DNA of 64,000 nucleotides from Bacteroidota bacterium (GTDB lineage Bacteria; Bacteroidota; Bacteroidia; Flavobacteriales_E; Vicingaceae): contig JABFGJ010000010.1 of assembly GCA_013112545.1 (NCBI GenBank), positions 1 through 64,000 of the forward strand, written 5' to 3'. This document shows, in pieces, positions 1-7,384 of the stretch; position 1 is the first letter of the stretch, and every line of letters begins with the position of its first letter. Below the pieces are notes generated by a model. That model was given only the letters and a program-made list of their open reading frames with translations, made no database searches and was not told the DNA's origin. The position numbers were made by a program, and so were the translations under genes.

Positions 1-2
1 TC

Positions 3-158
3 CGATTAGGAATACCCCAAGGACAAGCGTATGCATGGAGTAGGACAAGAATGGGAGGATGGGCAGTAGCTCAGAGTCCAATTTTAGGAACTACAATAAC
101 AATCGAACGGTTGAAAAAGAGAGGTTATATCAGTTTGGTCGAATACTACAAACGTTGA
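3..158 (+). CDS. group II intron reverse transcriptase/maturase, C-terminal fragment
   Basis: Fifty-one codons open at the window edge encode the end of a group II intron-encoded protein. The residues RLGIPQGQAYAW, then TRMGGWAVAQSPIL, then LTN-like TTITIERLKKRGY and LVEYYKR, match the typical LtrA-family C-terminal segment (maturase domain X and beyond). The protein assists intron splicing and reverse transcription. No HNH endonuclease motif follows, so this subtype appears to lack an En domain. Truncated only by the window edge. The stop TGA is followed at once by the catalytic RNA domains. Confidence 0.8.
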   Translation, partial: RLGIPQGQAYAWSRTRMGGWAVAQSPILGTTITIERLKKRGYISLVEYYKR

Positions 159-170
159 TGCATCATTATT

Positions 171-252
171 GAACCGTCACGCAAAAGGCGGGATGGTGTG
201 AGAGGTGAACTCCGACTAATCCCGCAGGATTAGTCGGAGCCATCTACTCGAT
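171..252 (+). ncRNA. group II intron domains V and VI
   Basis: Bases 173-178 pair with 192-197 to give a short domain V-like hairpin. It is followed by GTGTGAGAGG and a perfect 13-bp hairpin (210-222 with 227-239, loop CGCA) in the domain VI position. The 3' tail CATCTACTCGAT fits the branch-point side and splice site. The domain V hairpin is shorter than the canonical 34 nt, so whether it is catalytically intact needs folding. Confidence 0.7.
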
Positions 253-266
253 TGGCATCCGTATTT

Positions 267-866
267 TTATTTTTTTTCAATTCTCCATGTCTTTCCATTG
301 AGTTTTTCTAATCCAACAAGTCCTTCTGATAAACTCCAATATAATTTGGCAATAAAGTTTGATCGATCTCGATACTCGTTGTTAAGAGATGGAATGATAA
401 TTACATCCGTGAAAGTTTTCTGTCCATTATTGGATTCAACTTGTTCAAATTGGCGAAGTTTTTCAATGTTGTCCTCGCAGTCGGTATACCACCATGCACC
501 TTCTATGTTAATATCAAAATAAGCTGTCTTTGTTCCATTTTTTTCTGCTCGAATAGTCAAAATTGATGTGCCCGTCCAATCTTGATTTGGCTCGTTCGTG
601 TTAACGTAAAACCCTTCCCAAGTGTCTTCTGTCAGTTTGCTATAAATACACTGAATAAATGAGTAGCATTTTTCTTCTAGCACCGATCTCATCGTTGAAT
701 GGATGATTACTGTGTCTTTATTTCCTTCGTCTGAAGTGAAGATTAATATGTCGCCTTGTTCGTAAGGATTAAACTCGACATCTGAATCTGTCAATCGGAA
801 ATTTGATTTGCAACCAATCAATGTCAATAGTGACAAGAACAGAATTGAAAGAAGTGTCTTTTTCAT
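267..866 (-). CDS. lipoprotein of unknown function
   Basis: The 199-residue protein begins MKKTLLSILFLSLLTLIGC, a clear lipoprotein signal peptide with lipobox LIGC and SPII cleavage before Cys19. The upstream reading frame extends 20 more codons but lacks signal-peptide character, so the internal ATG at 866 is preferred. The mature part is acidic with many Trp and Tyr and resembles no family I recognise. An exact TAnnTTTG -7 box lies on the same strand at 944-951, inside the left copy of the R-M flanking repeat. The group II intron ends just beyond the stop codon. Confidence 0.75.
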   Translation of the reverse strand: MKKTLLSILFLSLLTLIGCKSNFRLTDSDVEFNPYEQGDILIFTSDEGNKDTVIIHSTMRSVLEEKCYSFIQCIYSKLTEDTWEGFYVNTNEPNQDWTGTSILTIRAEKNGTKTAYFDINIEGAWWYTDCEDNIEKLRQFEQVESNNGQKTFTDVIIIPSLNNEYRDRSNFIAKLYWSLSEGLVGLEKLNGKTWRIEKK

Positions 867-901
867 TTTATATGGATGCCAACATCCGAATAAAGCGAAA
901 G

Positions 902-1020
902 GTACGTTTATTCCCCTTTTGTCCAAATGTTTTATTTTAATTCCAAATATAAGGTATCTAACGGATTTTTAAAGCATCTTGCCAAAATGTACAATTATAC
1001 AGCCTAATTTCGGCTAGCTC
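902..1020. repeat. direct repeat, left copy, flanking the R-M module
   Basis: These 119 bp are repeated at 4413-4527 in the same orientation with 6 substitutions and one 4-bp gap. The shared block runs from GTACGTTT to CGGCTAGCTC. This copy carries on the minus strand an exact TATATTTG (-7 type) box at 944-951, upstream of the lipoprotein gene. The 4-bp gap in the other copy removes that box. Confidence 0.9.
944..951 (-). promoter_or_regulatory. candidate -7 box for the 267-866 lipoprotein
   Basis: On the minus strand the sequence is TATATTTG, an exact match to the Bacteroidota TAnnTTTG element, about 78 nt before the ATG at 866. No convincing -33 TTTG was found at the proper distance. Confidence 0.4.
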
Positions 1021-1074
1021 CTCATTCTGCTATTCAGGAATGAAATTGGATAGAACTAGTATGTTAACAGACTA

Positions 1075-1116
1075 GAACTGAATTAATGCGGCCTTTAAAA
1101 CGCATTAATTCAGTTC
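1075..1116. repeat. perfect 16-bp inverted repeat
   Basis: GAACTGAATTAATGCG (1075-1090) is perfectly complementary to 1101-1116 across a 10-nt loop. There is no T-run on either side, so it is not a classical intrinsic terminator. It lies inside the segment bounded by the direct repeats, about 160 bp beyond the 3' end of the methylase gene. It may be a mobile-element end, a cruciform site or a structured 3' UTR. Confidence 0.75.
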
Positions 1117-1274
1117 GCTTTGATCAGGATTTGGACTTGTGTAACGCTTACTATTGTTACCCGCTGGCTTTTCTTCTATCAGTTGTTGGTATCGGCAAAG
1201 GCATACTCTTCTGCAATTTTTGGTTTAGTGCTGGCTTGTGCTAAACGTAAGTTCACGAACAATAATAATTAAAT
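1117..1274. other. non-coding stretch between hairpin and methylase
   Basis: No gene or RNA is recognised here. The base composition is somewhat richer in G+C than the surroundings, with short phrases such as GTTGTTGGTATCGGC that suggest foreign or integron-like DNA, but no convincing attC core sites were found. Confidence 0.5.
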
Positions 1275-2897
1275 TCAAAAAACCGTGAGTAATTGCAAAT
1301 CCGCCTGCCGGACGGGTAGGTGTGTATGATTTTTTGCGTTGGAATATTCATTTCGAAATATCAAGTCAATCTCGGCTATGTATTTTTCATTTTCTGAATG
1401 TCTGTAATTGGAATACAATTTTAAAATTTCCTTAACTTTTGATTGAGATAAGATTGATAAGTCAAGCATTTTAGATTTGTTCAAGTCATTTGGTTCAAAC
1501 TTCTTTAATCCATTTCCATATTCTCTTCTGTTATCACTAAATATGTCTTTAGAAACATCGGTTAATAGATAAGCAAACAAAAGGTCAATGCTTACCTTAG
1601 AGAACAAGTCCGAATTTGTTGGATAAACACAATGAAAAGTAGTAAGATTAGAAATGTTTGCTTCATTTCTGATAAACTTGACACCATTTCTATTAAATAC
1701 AGAAACCCAAATAGGGGCAGGAGGACGTTTTTCTAAAGCATACCAAGGCTTTCTGCTTTTGGTCAAAAACTTTTCGTTTATTTCTTCTTGCTCTCCTTTT
1801 TTGATATAGTTTTCAACTTCTTCACTTTTGGATTGTTGTCCATTAAAAAGGTAAGTTAGTTCGTCTTTTTTGATAAGATTTTTGAAATGTTCACTGGTAA
1901 AAAAATTAGTTTTTACGTCTTTAGCTTTACAAATACACGGCAATAGGTTTGCTTCTGGAATATTGAACTCTTTTGCCTTTGAAGGTTTAAATGTGAAATA
2001 TTCATTTGCCCCTGTAGCAATGCCTCTAACTACTTTTGCGTATGTTGAAAACGGAACAAGGTTATTATAATTAATGGAGTTTTGTACTTGATAATATTTA
2101 CGCCATTTTATAGTTGGGTCTAAATCTTTTGGAGCAAATGAAAACTCTCCTTTGCCTTTCGGATATGAATCAATATAACGTTTGATTAGCTGTAAATCTG
2201 ATTTTGAATCAATAGTTGAAATATGTATTTCTGAATTATTATTATCATTCGCCAAAAGAAGGATAGATGCTGTTGTCATTGCGTCATCAAAAACATTTTC
2301 TTTAAAGTCGATAACGAATAAGTGTCTTAATGTTTTTGTTTTAACAAGGTATTCCTTTATTAATTTTCCGTAGTCAGAATTCAAAAACTCCGAAGGAATT
2401 ATGTATGCTGCTCTTCCGTCTTTATTCAATTGAAAAACTGATTTCAAAAGAAAAAGAGTATATAGGTTGGTAAATCCGTTGAACTTGAATTTTAATTTAC
2501 TTTCAACTTCTTGTAAAATTTGTTTGTTGTCATAATCGTGAAACTTTAAATATGGCGGATTACAGATAATACCGTCATATTTATTTTTCCAATCATTAAA
2601 CATATAATCTTCAAGATTTAAAGAAACATTATTGAAAGACTCAAAGTGGGTTTTAGCTTCTTTTATAATGGTTTCATCAATATCAAATCCTTTTATATTA
2701 AGGTTATTGTTTTTATTAAGAAGTGTCCTTGAAAAAATACCCAATCCAAAAGCTGGCTCAAGAATAGTTTTGCAGTTTTCATTTCCTAACAACCAATCCG
2801 ACATTAAATCAGCAATCGGTTGGGGTGTGAAAAATTGAGCAAACTTTTTTCTGTGTTCCAGGTCTGTATTTTTCGAATATTTTTTTTCTAAATCCAT
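1275..2897 (-). CDS. type II DNA adenine-N6 methyltransferase (Eco57I/TaqI-like)
   Basis: A 540-residue N6-adenine DNA methylase that would protect host DNA from the adjacent endonuclease. Residues 17-30 (KKFAQFFTPQPIAD) and the SAM-binding motif I LEPAFGLGIF (46-55) lead to the catalytic motif IV NPPY at 113-116, followed by a long C-terminal target-recognition region. This architecture is known from gamma-class type II methylases. It lies 1 bp after the endonuclease gene on the same strand, so the pair is one operon. The last ~16 residues are encoded partly by a GC-rich 20-bp block (1301-1320) unlike the rest of the gene, which suggests the original C-terminus was extended or altered. Its size and pairing fit the AccI system, but the recognition sequence is not proven. 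Confidence 0.85.
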   Translation of the reverse strand: MDLEKKYSKNTDLEHRKKFAQFFTPQPIADLMSDWLLGNENCKTILEPAFGLGIFSRTLLNKNNNLNIKGFDIDETIIKEAKTHFESFNNVSLNLEDYMFNDWKNKYDGIICNPPYLKFHDYDNKQILQEVESKLKFKFNGFTNLYTLFLLKSVFQLNKDGRAAYIIPSEFLNSDYGKLIKEYLVKTKTLRHLFVIDFKENVFDDAMTTASILLLANDNNNSEIHISTIDSKSDLQLIKRYIDSYPKGKGEFSFAPKDLDPTIKWRKYYQVQNSINYNNLVPFSTYAKVVRGIATGANEYFTFKPSKAKEFNIPEANLLPCICKAKDVKTNFFTSEHFKNLIKKDELTYLFNGQQSKSEEVENYIKKGEQEEINEKFLTKSRKPWYALEKRPPAPIWVSVFNRNGVKFIRNEANISNLTTFHCVYPTNSDLFSKVSIDLLFAYLLTDVSKDIFSDNRREYGNGLKKFEPNDLNKSKMLDLSILSQSKVKEILKLYSNYRHSENEKYIAEIDLIFRNEYSNAKNHTHLPVRQADLQLLTVF

Positions 2898-2898
2898 T

Positions 2899-3993
2899 TT
2901 AAAAATCTGATATGTTTAATAATGCCTTTAAGCTATCAATGTCTAAATAAGCTATTCCCTTTTCAAAACTCACATAGAATAGTAAACGACCTCTACCCAT
3001 TTCTCTCCTAACGCTTTTATGTTCAGGTTCCAATATTTTGTACGCAACTTGATTTGTGTGTCGGGTGTTTATCTTAATAGTGGTTTTGTTTTGATTTTTA
3101 ATGTCTTTACTTATTTCATAATGCTCTCCCTCTTTATCAGAATCGGTAATAAGTGTAAGAATGTTTTTAAAAGAGATTCCATACGACTTGTCAAAGAAAA
3201 CTTGAAAATAATAATGAGGTACATTGAATGTTTCAGCCCATTTATAAACCACTTTAATATCCTCAACCTTTGGTGTTATACTTAAATAGTCTCTTTTTTG
3301 GCTGATGCTAATATTATCTTTTAAGTTTTTGAATAATTGAGTCAGTTCTTGTAGTCTTTCAGTTGAATTCCAACTTGGTCTGCGAAAAGTAATTGCATTA
3401 ATAGTTTCTTCGTTTATGCTTTTGAGTATATCTAAATAAGGTTTCTTTTTAGGATGTTCAAATACATCTGAAAACTCGTTTATAATTTTGTCTTTAATTA
3501 TTAATGCAGCCTCCAAATGAGTTCTTGTTCTTTCCTGCATTTCGCCCTCATACTTGTCAATTAGAAAAGCACTTGAACGTACTTCCAATCCTGCAATAGC
3601 TTTTTTTACATAATCAATAATTTGTGAGTGCTTAAGCTTGCTTATGTCGTGACCTAATTTTTCATCAAAATCAGATTTTCTAAAGACTAATAAATCGGGT
3701 CTTTTTCCTATTGTGTCTAATTCGTCTTGGAATTCGTTATAGAATTCATCAAACCCAATTTCACCCGCTACTAAATCATCAGATTTCCCGTAACGAACAG
3801 CAACATAATTTTTTGATGTTTCATTGATTGCTCTGAAAATCAAATCTTCTGCCCAATCTCCTTGTTCTTTATTTGTAATAAAATTTGAAGATGCTTGAGT
3901 TGGTGGCGAAGTCCTATCTCTTGGTATCGAAAAATCAACAATAGTATCGGGAATTATTTTTGTTATTTCCCTTAATTCATCAAAGTATGTCAT
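2899..3993 (-). CDS. type II restriction endonuclease, probably AccI-like
   Basis: The 364-residue protein lies between a controller and a methylase. It carries a plausible PD-(D/E)xK-type core: PD at 99-100 (KRPDLLVF) and LEVRSS at 136-141. A conserved-looking segment NKEQGDWAE (41-49) precedes it. I associate the overall pattern with the AccI family (recognition GT^MKAC in the type enzyme), but this rests on memory of the family, not on a search. The start ATG at 3993 overlaps the end of the controller gene by 14 bp, and the stop abuts the methylase start. Cleavage specificity could differ. Confidence 0.7.
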   Translation of the reverse strand: MTYFDELREITKIIPDTIVDFSIPRDRTSPPTQASSNFITNKEQGDWAEDLIFRAINETSKNYVAVRYGKSDDLVAGEIGFDEFYNEFQDELDTIGKRPDLLVFRKSDFDEKLGHDISKLKHSQIIDYVKKAIAGLEVRSSAFLIDKYEGEMQERTRTHLEAALIIKDKIINEFSDVFEHPKKKPYLDILKSINEETINAITFRRPSWNSTERLQELTQLFKNLKDNISISQKRDYLSITPKVEDIKVVYKWAETFNVPHYYFQVFFDKSYGISFKNILTLITDSDKEGEHYEISKDIKNQNKTTIKINTRHTNQVAYKILEPEHKSVRREMGRGRLLFYVSFEKGIAYLDIDSLKALLNISDF

Positions 3994-4282
3994 ATTGCTT
4001 TCTATATTTTATTTCTTGTTCGGCTACTTTTAAAGCATTTAATGCTTCTTGTTCATCTTTTATTATTTCATACAATTTAGTTCCAATCCATAATGCTTCT
4101 AATTCTGATAGGGAACAATTAAAAAGTTCACTAATTTTTATCAGATGCTCTCTTTTTAGTGTTTTTTGATTGTTTTCAACTTTGCTTAAAAATCCATCTC
4201 CAATCTCAAGTTTAGAAGCTAATTCCCGCTGAAACATCCCCGATTGCTCTCTTAATTCCCTAATTTTCTGTCCAAGTGTCAT
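3980..4282 (-). CDS. XRE-family helix-turn-helix controller of the R-M operon
   Basis: The 100-residue protein opens with a lambda-repressor/Cro-type HTH ([12 protein letters not shown], then [19 protein letters not shown], residues ~4-40). Its C-terminal tail is an alpha-helical charged segment. It is the first gene of the R-M operon and overlaps the endonuclease gene by 14 bp. An AAAAGG ribosome-binding-like stretch lies 5 nt before the ATG. An inverted repeat TTGAC-N8-GTCAA overlaps the -7 box just upstream, as expected for an autoregulated C-protein that delays endonuclease expression. Confidence 0.85.
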   Translation of the reverse strand: MTLGQKIRELREQSGMFQRELASKLEIGDGFLSKVENNQKTLKREHLIKISELFNCSLSELEALWIGTKLYEIIKDEQEALNALKVAEQEIKYRKQYDIL

Positions 4283-4298
4283 TGTACCTTTTTTAGAC

Positions 4299-4321
4299 TT
4301 GACTTATTTAGGTCAAATGTA
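4299..4321 (-). promoter_or_regulatory. R-M promoter -7 box overlapping a palindromic operator
   Basis: On the minus strand, TACATTTG (4321-4314) matches TAnnTTTG exactly. The inverted repeat TTGAC (4299-4303) / GTCAA (4312-4316) overlaps its 3' end and would cover the start site. It lies 17-39 bp upstream of the controller ATG. Binding of the HTH protein here would repress its own operon. The role is inferred from position and symmetry. Confidence 0.55.
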
Positions 4322-4412
4322 ATTATGATTTTCTAAGTATTATTATAAGTGAGGGGAAAATTTTAGCTTTATTGTTCTTTCAGCTTGCAGATAACAACTG
4401 AAAAACGTACAA

Positions 4413-4527
4413 GTACGTTTGTTCCCCTTTTGTCCAAATATTTTATTTTATTTCCAAATGGTATCTAGCGGATTTTTAAAGCATCATGCCAAAATGTACA
4501 ATTATACAGCTTAATTTCGGCTAGCTC
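4413..4527. repeat. direct repeat, right copy, flanking the R-M module
   Basis: This 115-bp block matches 902-1020 in direct orientation (6 mismatches, 4-bp gap). The unit distance is 3511 bp and it encloses the complete R-M operon and the 16-bp palindrome. This copy does not carry the exact -7 box seen in the left copy. Confidence 0.9.
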
Positions 4528-4806
4528 AATATATACTATACCTCTTTCGCTCAATTTATATTAACTCGGCAAATGTTCGCCGCGGTGGATTTACCTTCCG
4601 ATTGTCATCGGAATCTACGTTTTAAAAAAATCAACTCCTTATTTTATACGGCATTTAAAAACTTAATTGGTCTAAGAAGAAAAAAATATAGAAATTACAG
4701 TAATTAGATGCTGCAGTAGTCTCCAAGATTTAACACCGATAGATTTATTAAAAATTGTCTTCAATTGGTTTGGTGTGATTTTATGTAATTAGTAAATGAA
4801 AAATCT
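4528..4806. other. non-coding stretch with a 7-bp hairpin
   Basis: No gene is visible. TTCCGAT (4596-4602) and ATCGGAA (4607-4613) form a perfect stem around the loop TGTC, set in a small GC-richer patch. No T-run follows, so it is not an obvious terminator. Confidence 0.5.
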
Positions 4807-5439
4807 TTATTCTATGCGAATAAAAGTTTCAATGTCGCTAAAACCACCCTTTTTAATAAACTTTTTAAACTGCTTTTTGGTGGCAGTGAATTCTTGTTTT
4901 GCATTCGCATTTGGTGGATTTGAAGTGAACTCTTGTAAGCTTTCGATATCTTGTGCTTTAGAGATGCCACTAATAGTTAGATGCTTTTTAGAAAGTTGCA
5001 TTTTTTCTACCGTCCAACTTGTATTATCATAACGCGTGTTGAGAAAATAATAACCTTTATACTTTCTAATTATATGATTATAATTCAATTGAAATAAGGT
5101 GTCAATACTATTAATGTGAATGATTAAACTATCACTTTTCCATTGTATAATTGTGCTTTCATTGGTGTTTACATTTGTTAATGTATCGCCGTTTAGCTTA
5201 GAAGTGCTGTCAAGTTGATTTGGATGAATTTTATAATCAAAATCATAAATTCTTTGAATTAATGTATTGCTAATGATTAAGCTTGAACTGTCCGTAAGAC
5301 TTAAATAATTACCATGCAATTGTCGGGGTAACTTGGGAAGATTGGCCGTATTTATTGGCTGAGGTTCTGTAAAAGTAATGGGTGGCTCACAAGCATATAA
5401 GCTCATGAATATGATGATTAGACTTACTGTTTTTAGCAT
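4807..5439 (-). CDS. lipoprotein of unknown function
   Basis: The 210-residue protein begins MLKTVSLIIIFMSLYAC, a lipoprotein signal with lipobox LYAC. An upstream TTG at 5457 is in frame, but the ATG at 5439 gives the cleaner signal peptide and avoids overlap with lpxH. The mature region has repeated beta-strand-like stretches (TSKLNGDTLTNVN, IIQWKSDSLIIHI), suggesting a small beta-rich periplasmic or outer-membrane protein. It is the last gene of the lpxH operon. Function unknown. Confidence 0.75.
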   Translation of the reverse strand: MLKTVSLIIIFMSLYACEPPITFTEPQPINTANLPKLPRQLHGNYLSLTDSSSLIISNTLIQRIYDFDYKIHPNQLDSTSKLNGDTLTNVNTNESTIIQWKSDSLIIHINSIDTLFQLNYNHIIRKYKGYYFLNTRYDNTSWTVEKMQLSKKHLTISGISKAQDIESLQEFTSNPPNANAKQEFTATKKQFKKFIKKGGFSDIETFIRIE

Positions 5440-5446
5440 TTGCAAT

Positions 5447-6202
5447 TTAGCCTTCAAACTTCTCTAACTTAAACTCGTTTCCATCAAACACACCATAAGT
5501 ATTGTAATTAATCCATTCGCCCAAGTTAATGTATGTGCTGTTTGGCCCAACTTCAATTTCTAAGGGTAAGTGGCGGTGGCCAAATACAAAATAATCGATG
5601 TGCTCTTTTTGGAGATACTCCTTGGCATAAACCACTAAAAATTCTTTTTCTACACCCAAGAATTTCTCGTCTGTTTCTCGGTTGGCAATTCTACTTCTAC
5701 CAGACCAATAATTGGCAATTCCAATTCCTAAATTCGGGTGAATTCGCGCAAACAACCATTGACACAATCGGTTGGCAAAAACCTTTTTTATGAATTTATA
5801 CCCATGATCTCCTGGTCCTAATCCATCGCCATGGCCAATTAAAAATTGCTTGCCATTATATTCTTTTCGTATGGGCTTGCGGTGCATGCTTACTCCCAAT
5901 TCTTTGGGCAAATAGTCAAACATCCACATGTCGTGGTTTCCAGTAAATACGTGCACTGGAATTCCAGAGTCACACAACTGGGCTATTTTGCCTTGTAATC
6001 TTACAAATCCCTTGGGAATTGCATGTTTGTATTCAAACCAAAAATCAAATAAATCGCCCACCAAATAAATTTCGGCTGCATCTTTTTCAATGCTGCTTAA
6101 CCAGCGCACAATTCGGTCTTCGCGCTTGCGACTTTCTTCGTAATTCGGCACTCCCAAATGAAAATCCGAAGCGAAATAGATATTTTTTTTAGTTTCTATC
6201 AA
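5447..6202 (-). CDS. lpxH: UDP-2,3-diacylglucosamine diphosphatase
   Basis: This 251-residue calcineurin-like phosphoesterase hydrolyses UDP-2,3-diacylglucosamine to lipid X and UMP in lipid A synthesis. The metal-site motifs are in order: SDFHLG (12-17), GDLFDFW (49-55), GNHDMW (88-93), GHGD (123-126) and GHRH (208-211). Length is typical. The start appears to be TTG at 6202, 4 bp after the upstream stop; no ATG precedes the first metal motif. lpxK at 9692 is a second lipid A gene on the same strand. Confidence 0.93.
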   Translation of the reverse strand: MIETKKNIYFASDFHLGVPNYEESRKREDRIVRWLSSIEKDAAEIYLVGDLFDFWFEYKHAIPKGFVRLQGKIAQLCDSGIPVHVFTGNHDMWMFDYLPKELGVSMHRKPIRKEYNGKQFLIGHGDGLGPGDHGYKFIKKVFANRLCQWLFARIHPNLGIGIANYWSGRSRIANRETDEKFLGVEKEFLVVYAKEYLQKEHIDYFVFGHRHLPLEIEVGPNSTYINLGEWINYNTYGVFDGNEFKLEKFEG

Positions 6203-6206
6203 ATGC

Positions 6207-7337
6207 TTAATTCAATACTTCTTCTAGCTTTTTGTGCAAAGCAGGTCCTCTCAAATTCTTGCCAATGATTTTGCCTTCCTCATCAATCAGCAGAGCAAAC
6301 GGTATTCCTGTAACACCATAATCTTTTGCAGCTACAGAATTCCAAAACTTCAAGTCGCTCACGTGAGTCCAAGTTAGATTGTCTTGCTTTATGGCAGCTA
6401 CCCAAGCTTCTTTGGTTTTGTCTAAAGAAACGCCATAAACTGTAAATCCTTTGTCTTTAAATTTATTGTAGGCCGCTACAACATTTGGGTTTTCAATTCT
6501 ACAAGGCTTACACCAAGATGCCCAAAAATCAATTAAAACCACTTGACCTCTTAATGAAGAAAGCGGGACAAGGTTGCCATCTGGGTCAGCTAAGTTAATC
6601 TCAGGAACCACAGAACCTGGGGCGAATTGGGTTAAACTTTTTACTCGTTGGTTGAAACTTTGGTAAAAAACCGAATTGGCGTATTTCTTAGCCAAGGCTT
6701 GATCTACTTTTACGAAGTATTCTAAGTTGTTTCCTTTGTCTGGAGGCAATTGTTCAATTATTGCTAAATTGGAAAATAAAGCAGGATCTTGGTCAATCAT
6801 TTCTTTCATCTTATCCATTTTATCCGCTTCCATTACGGCATATCTTTCTATGAATACAGGTTTTAAAGAGTCAACATTGTTGTTATTTGCAATTGCTTGA
6901 AATTCTTTATTTAATTCGGCTAATTGCATGTCTATTTTAAAATTAAATCGATTGAATTCAGCTAAAGCTTCAGCTTCAGGGCTTCCAACAATTTCTAATT
7001 GATTGATGTCTTCTGCATTGCCAGATACAAAAACCTCATTGCCGCCGCCAAGTGGCAATATTAAAGCATTGGTATTGTTTAGGTTGATGCGGTAAAATCC
7101 CATCTCTGTCGGTTGATAATCAAAAGCAAAATTTCCATTTTCGTCAATTTTTGCCGTGTCAATCGGGCCACCTCTTTGTTGAGATAAATCGATGAGATAA
7201 AGTTCTTTGCTAACTATGTTGCTCAAGTTTCCACTTAAAATGGACGTTGTATTGTTCTTAATTTGCGAGCTACCACAAGCTATTAATATAATACTTGTTA
7301 TAATAGCAATACTCAAAATTTGCTTTTTCATTTTCAT
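6207..7337 (-). CDS. thioredoxin-like (TlpA family) lipoprotein with DUF4369-type N-domain
   Basis: The protein (376 residues from ATG 7337; another ATG at 7331 is equally possible) has a lipoprotein signal ending in IILIAC. Its N-terminal beta-domain resembles DUF4369 (GNLSNIVSKELYLIDL). A helical linker follows, then a C-terminal AhpC/TSA-thioredoxin fold with the redox motif WCKPC (residues ~275-279). It probably acts as a membrane-anchored periplasmic disulfide reductase. Such DUF4369-TlpA fusions are common and often multicopy in Bacteroidota. The substrate is unknown. It precedes lpxH by 4 bp. Confidence 0.88.
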   Translation of the reverse strand: MKMKKQILSIAIITSIILIACGSSQIKNNTTSILSGNLSNIVSKELYLIDLSQQRGGPIDTAKIDENGNFAFDYQPTEMGFYRINLNNTNALILPLGGGNEVFVSGNAEDINQLEIVGSPEAEALAEFNRFNFKIDMQLAELNKEFQAIANNNNVDSLKPVFIERYAVMEADKMDKMKEMIDQDPALFSNLAIIEQLPPDKGNNLEYFVKVDQALAKKYANSVFYQSFNQRVKSLTQFAPGSVVPEINLADPDGNLVPLSSLRGQVVLIDFWASWCKPCRIENPNVVAAYNKFKDKGFTVYGVSLDKTKEAWVAAIKQDNLTWTHVSDLKFWNSVAAKDYGVTGIPFALLIDEEGKIIGKNLRGPALHKKLEEVLN

Positions 7338-7384
7338 AATTTCTTTATTCTTCAAAAATTAATGCTGCAATTTCAGTTGCAGGA

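Larger units (their letters stand above)
1..252 (+). mobile_element. 3' end of a group II intron (5' part outside window)
   Basis: The first ~250 bases read as the tail of a bacterial group II intron: the C-terminus of an intron-encoded protein, then a short hairpin matching domain V, then a perfect domain VI hairpin and the terminal CTACTCGAT, the usual 3' splice-site neighbourhood of this intron class. The 5' half lies left of the window. The predicted 3' exon begins about base 253, 14 bp past the stop codon of the convergent lipoprotein gene. The exact junction is an inference from the ending sequence. Confidence 0.8.

Noticed and set aside
61-80. GGGCAGTAGCTCAG resembles the 5' part of a tRNA gene
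   Set aside because: It lies in frame inside the maturase C-terminus (GWAVAQSP), and no anticodon arm, T-loop or acceptor complement follows.
1117-1274. Possible integron attC site between the palindrome and the methylase
   Set aside because: No pair of GTTRRRY/RYYYAAC core sites with proper spacing could be found.
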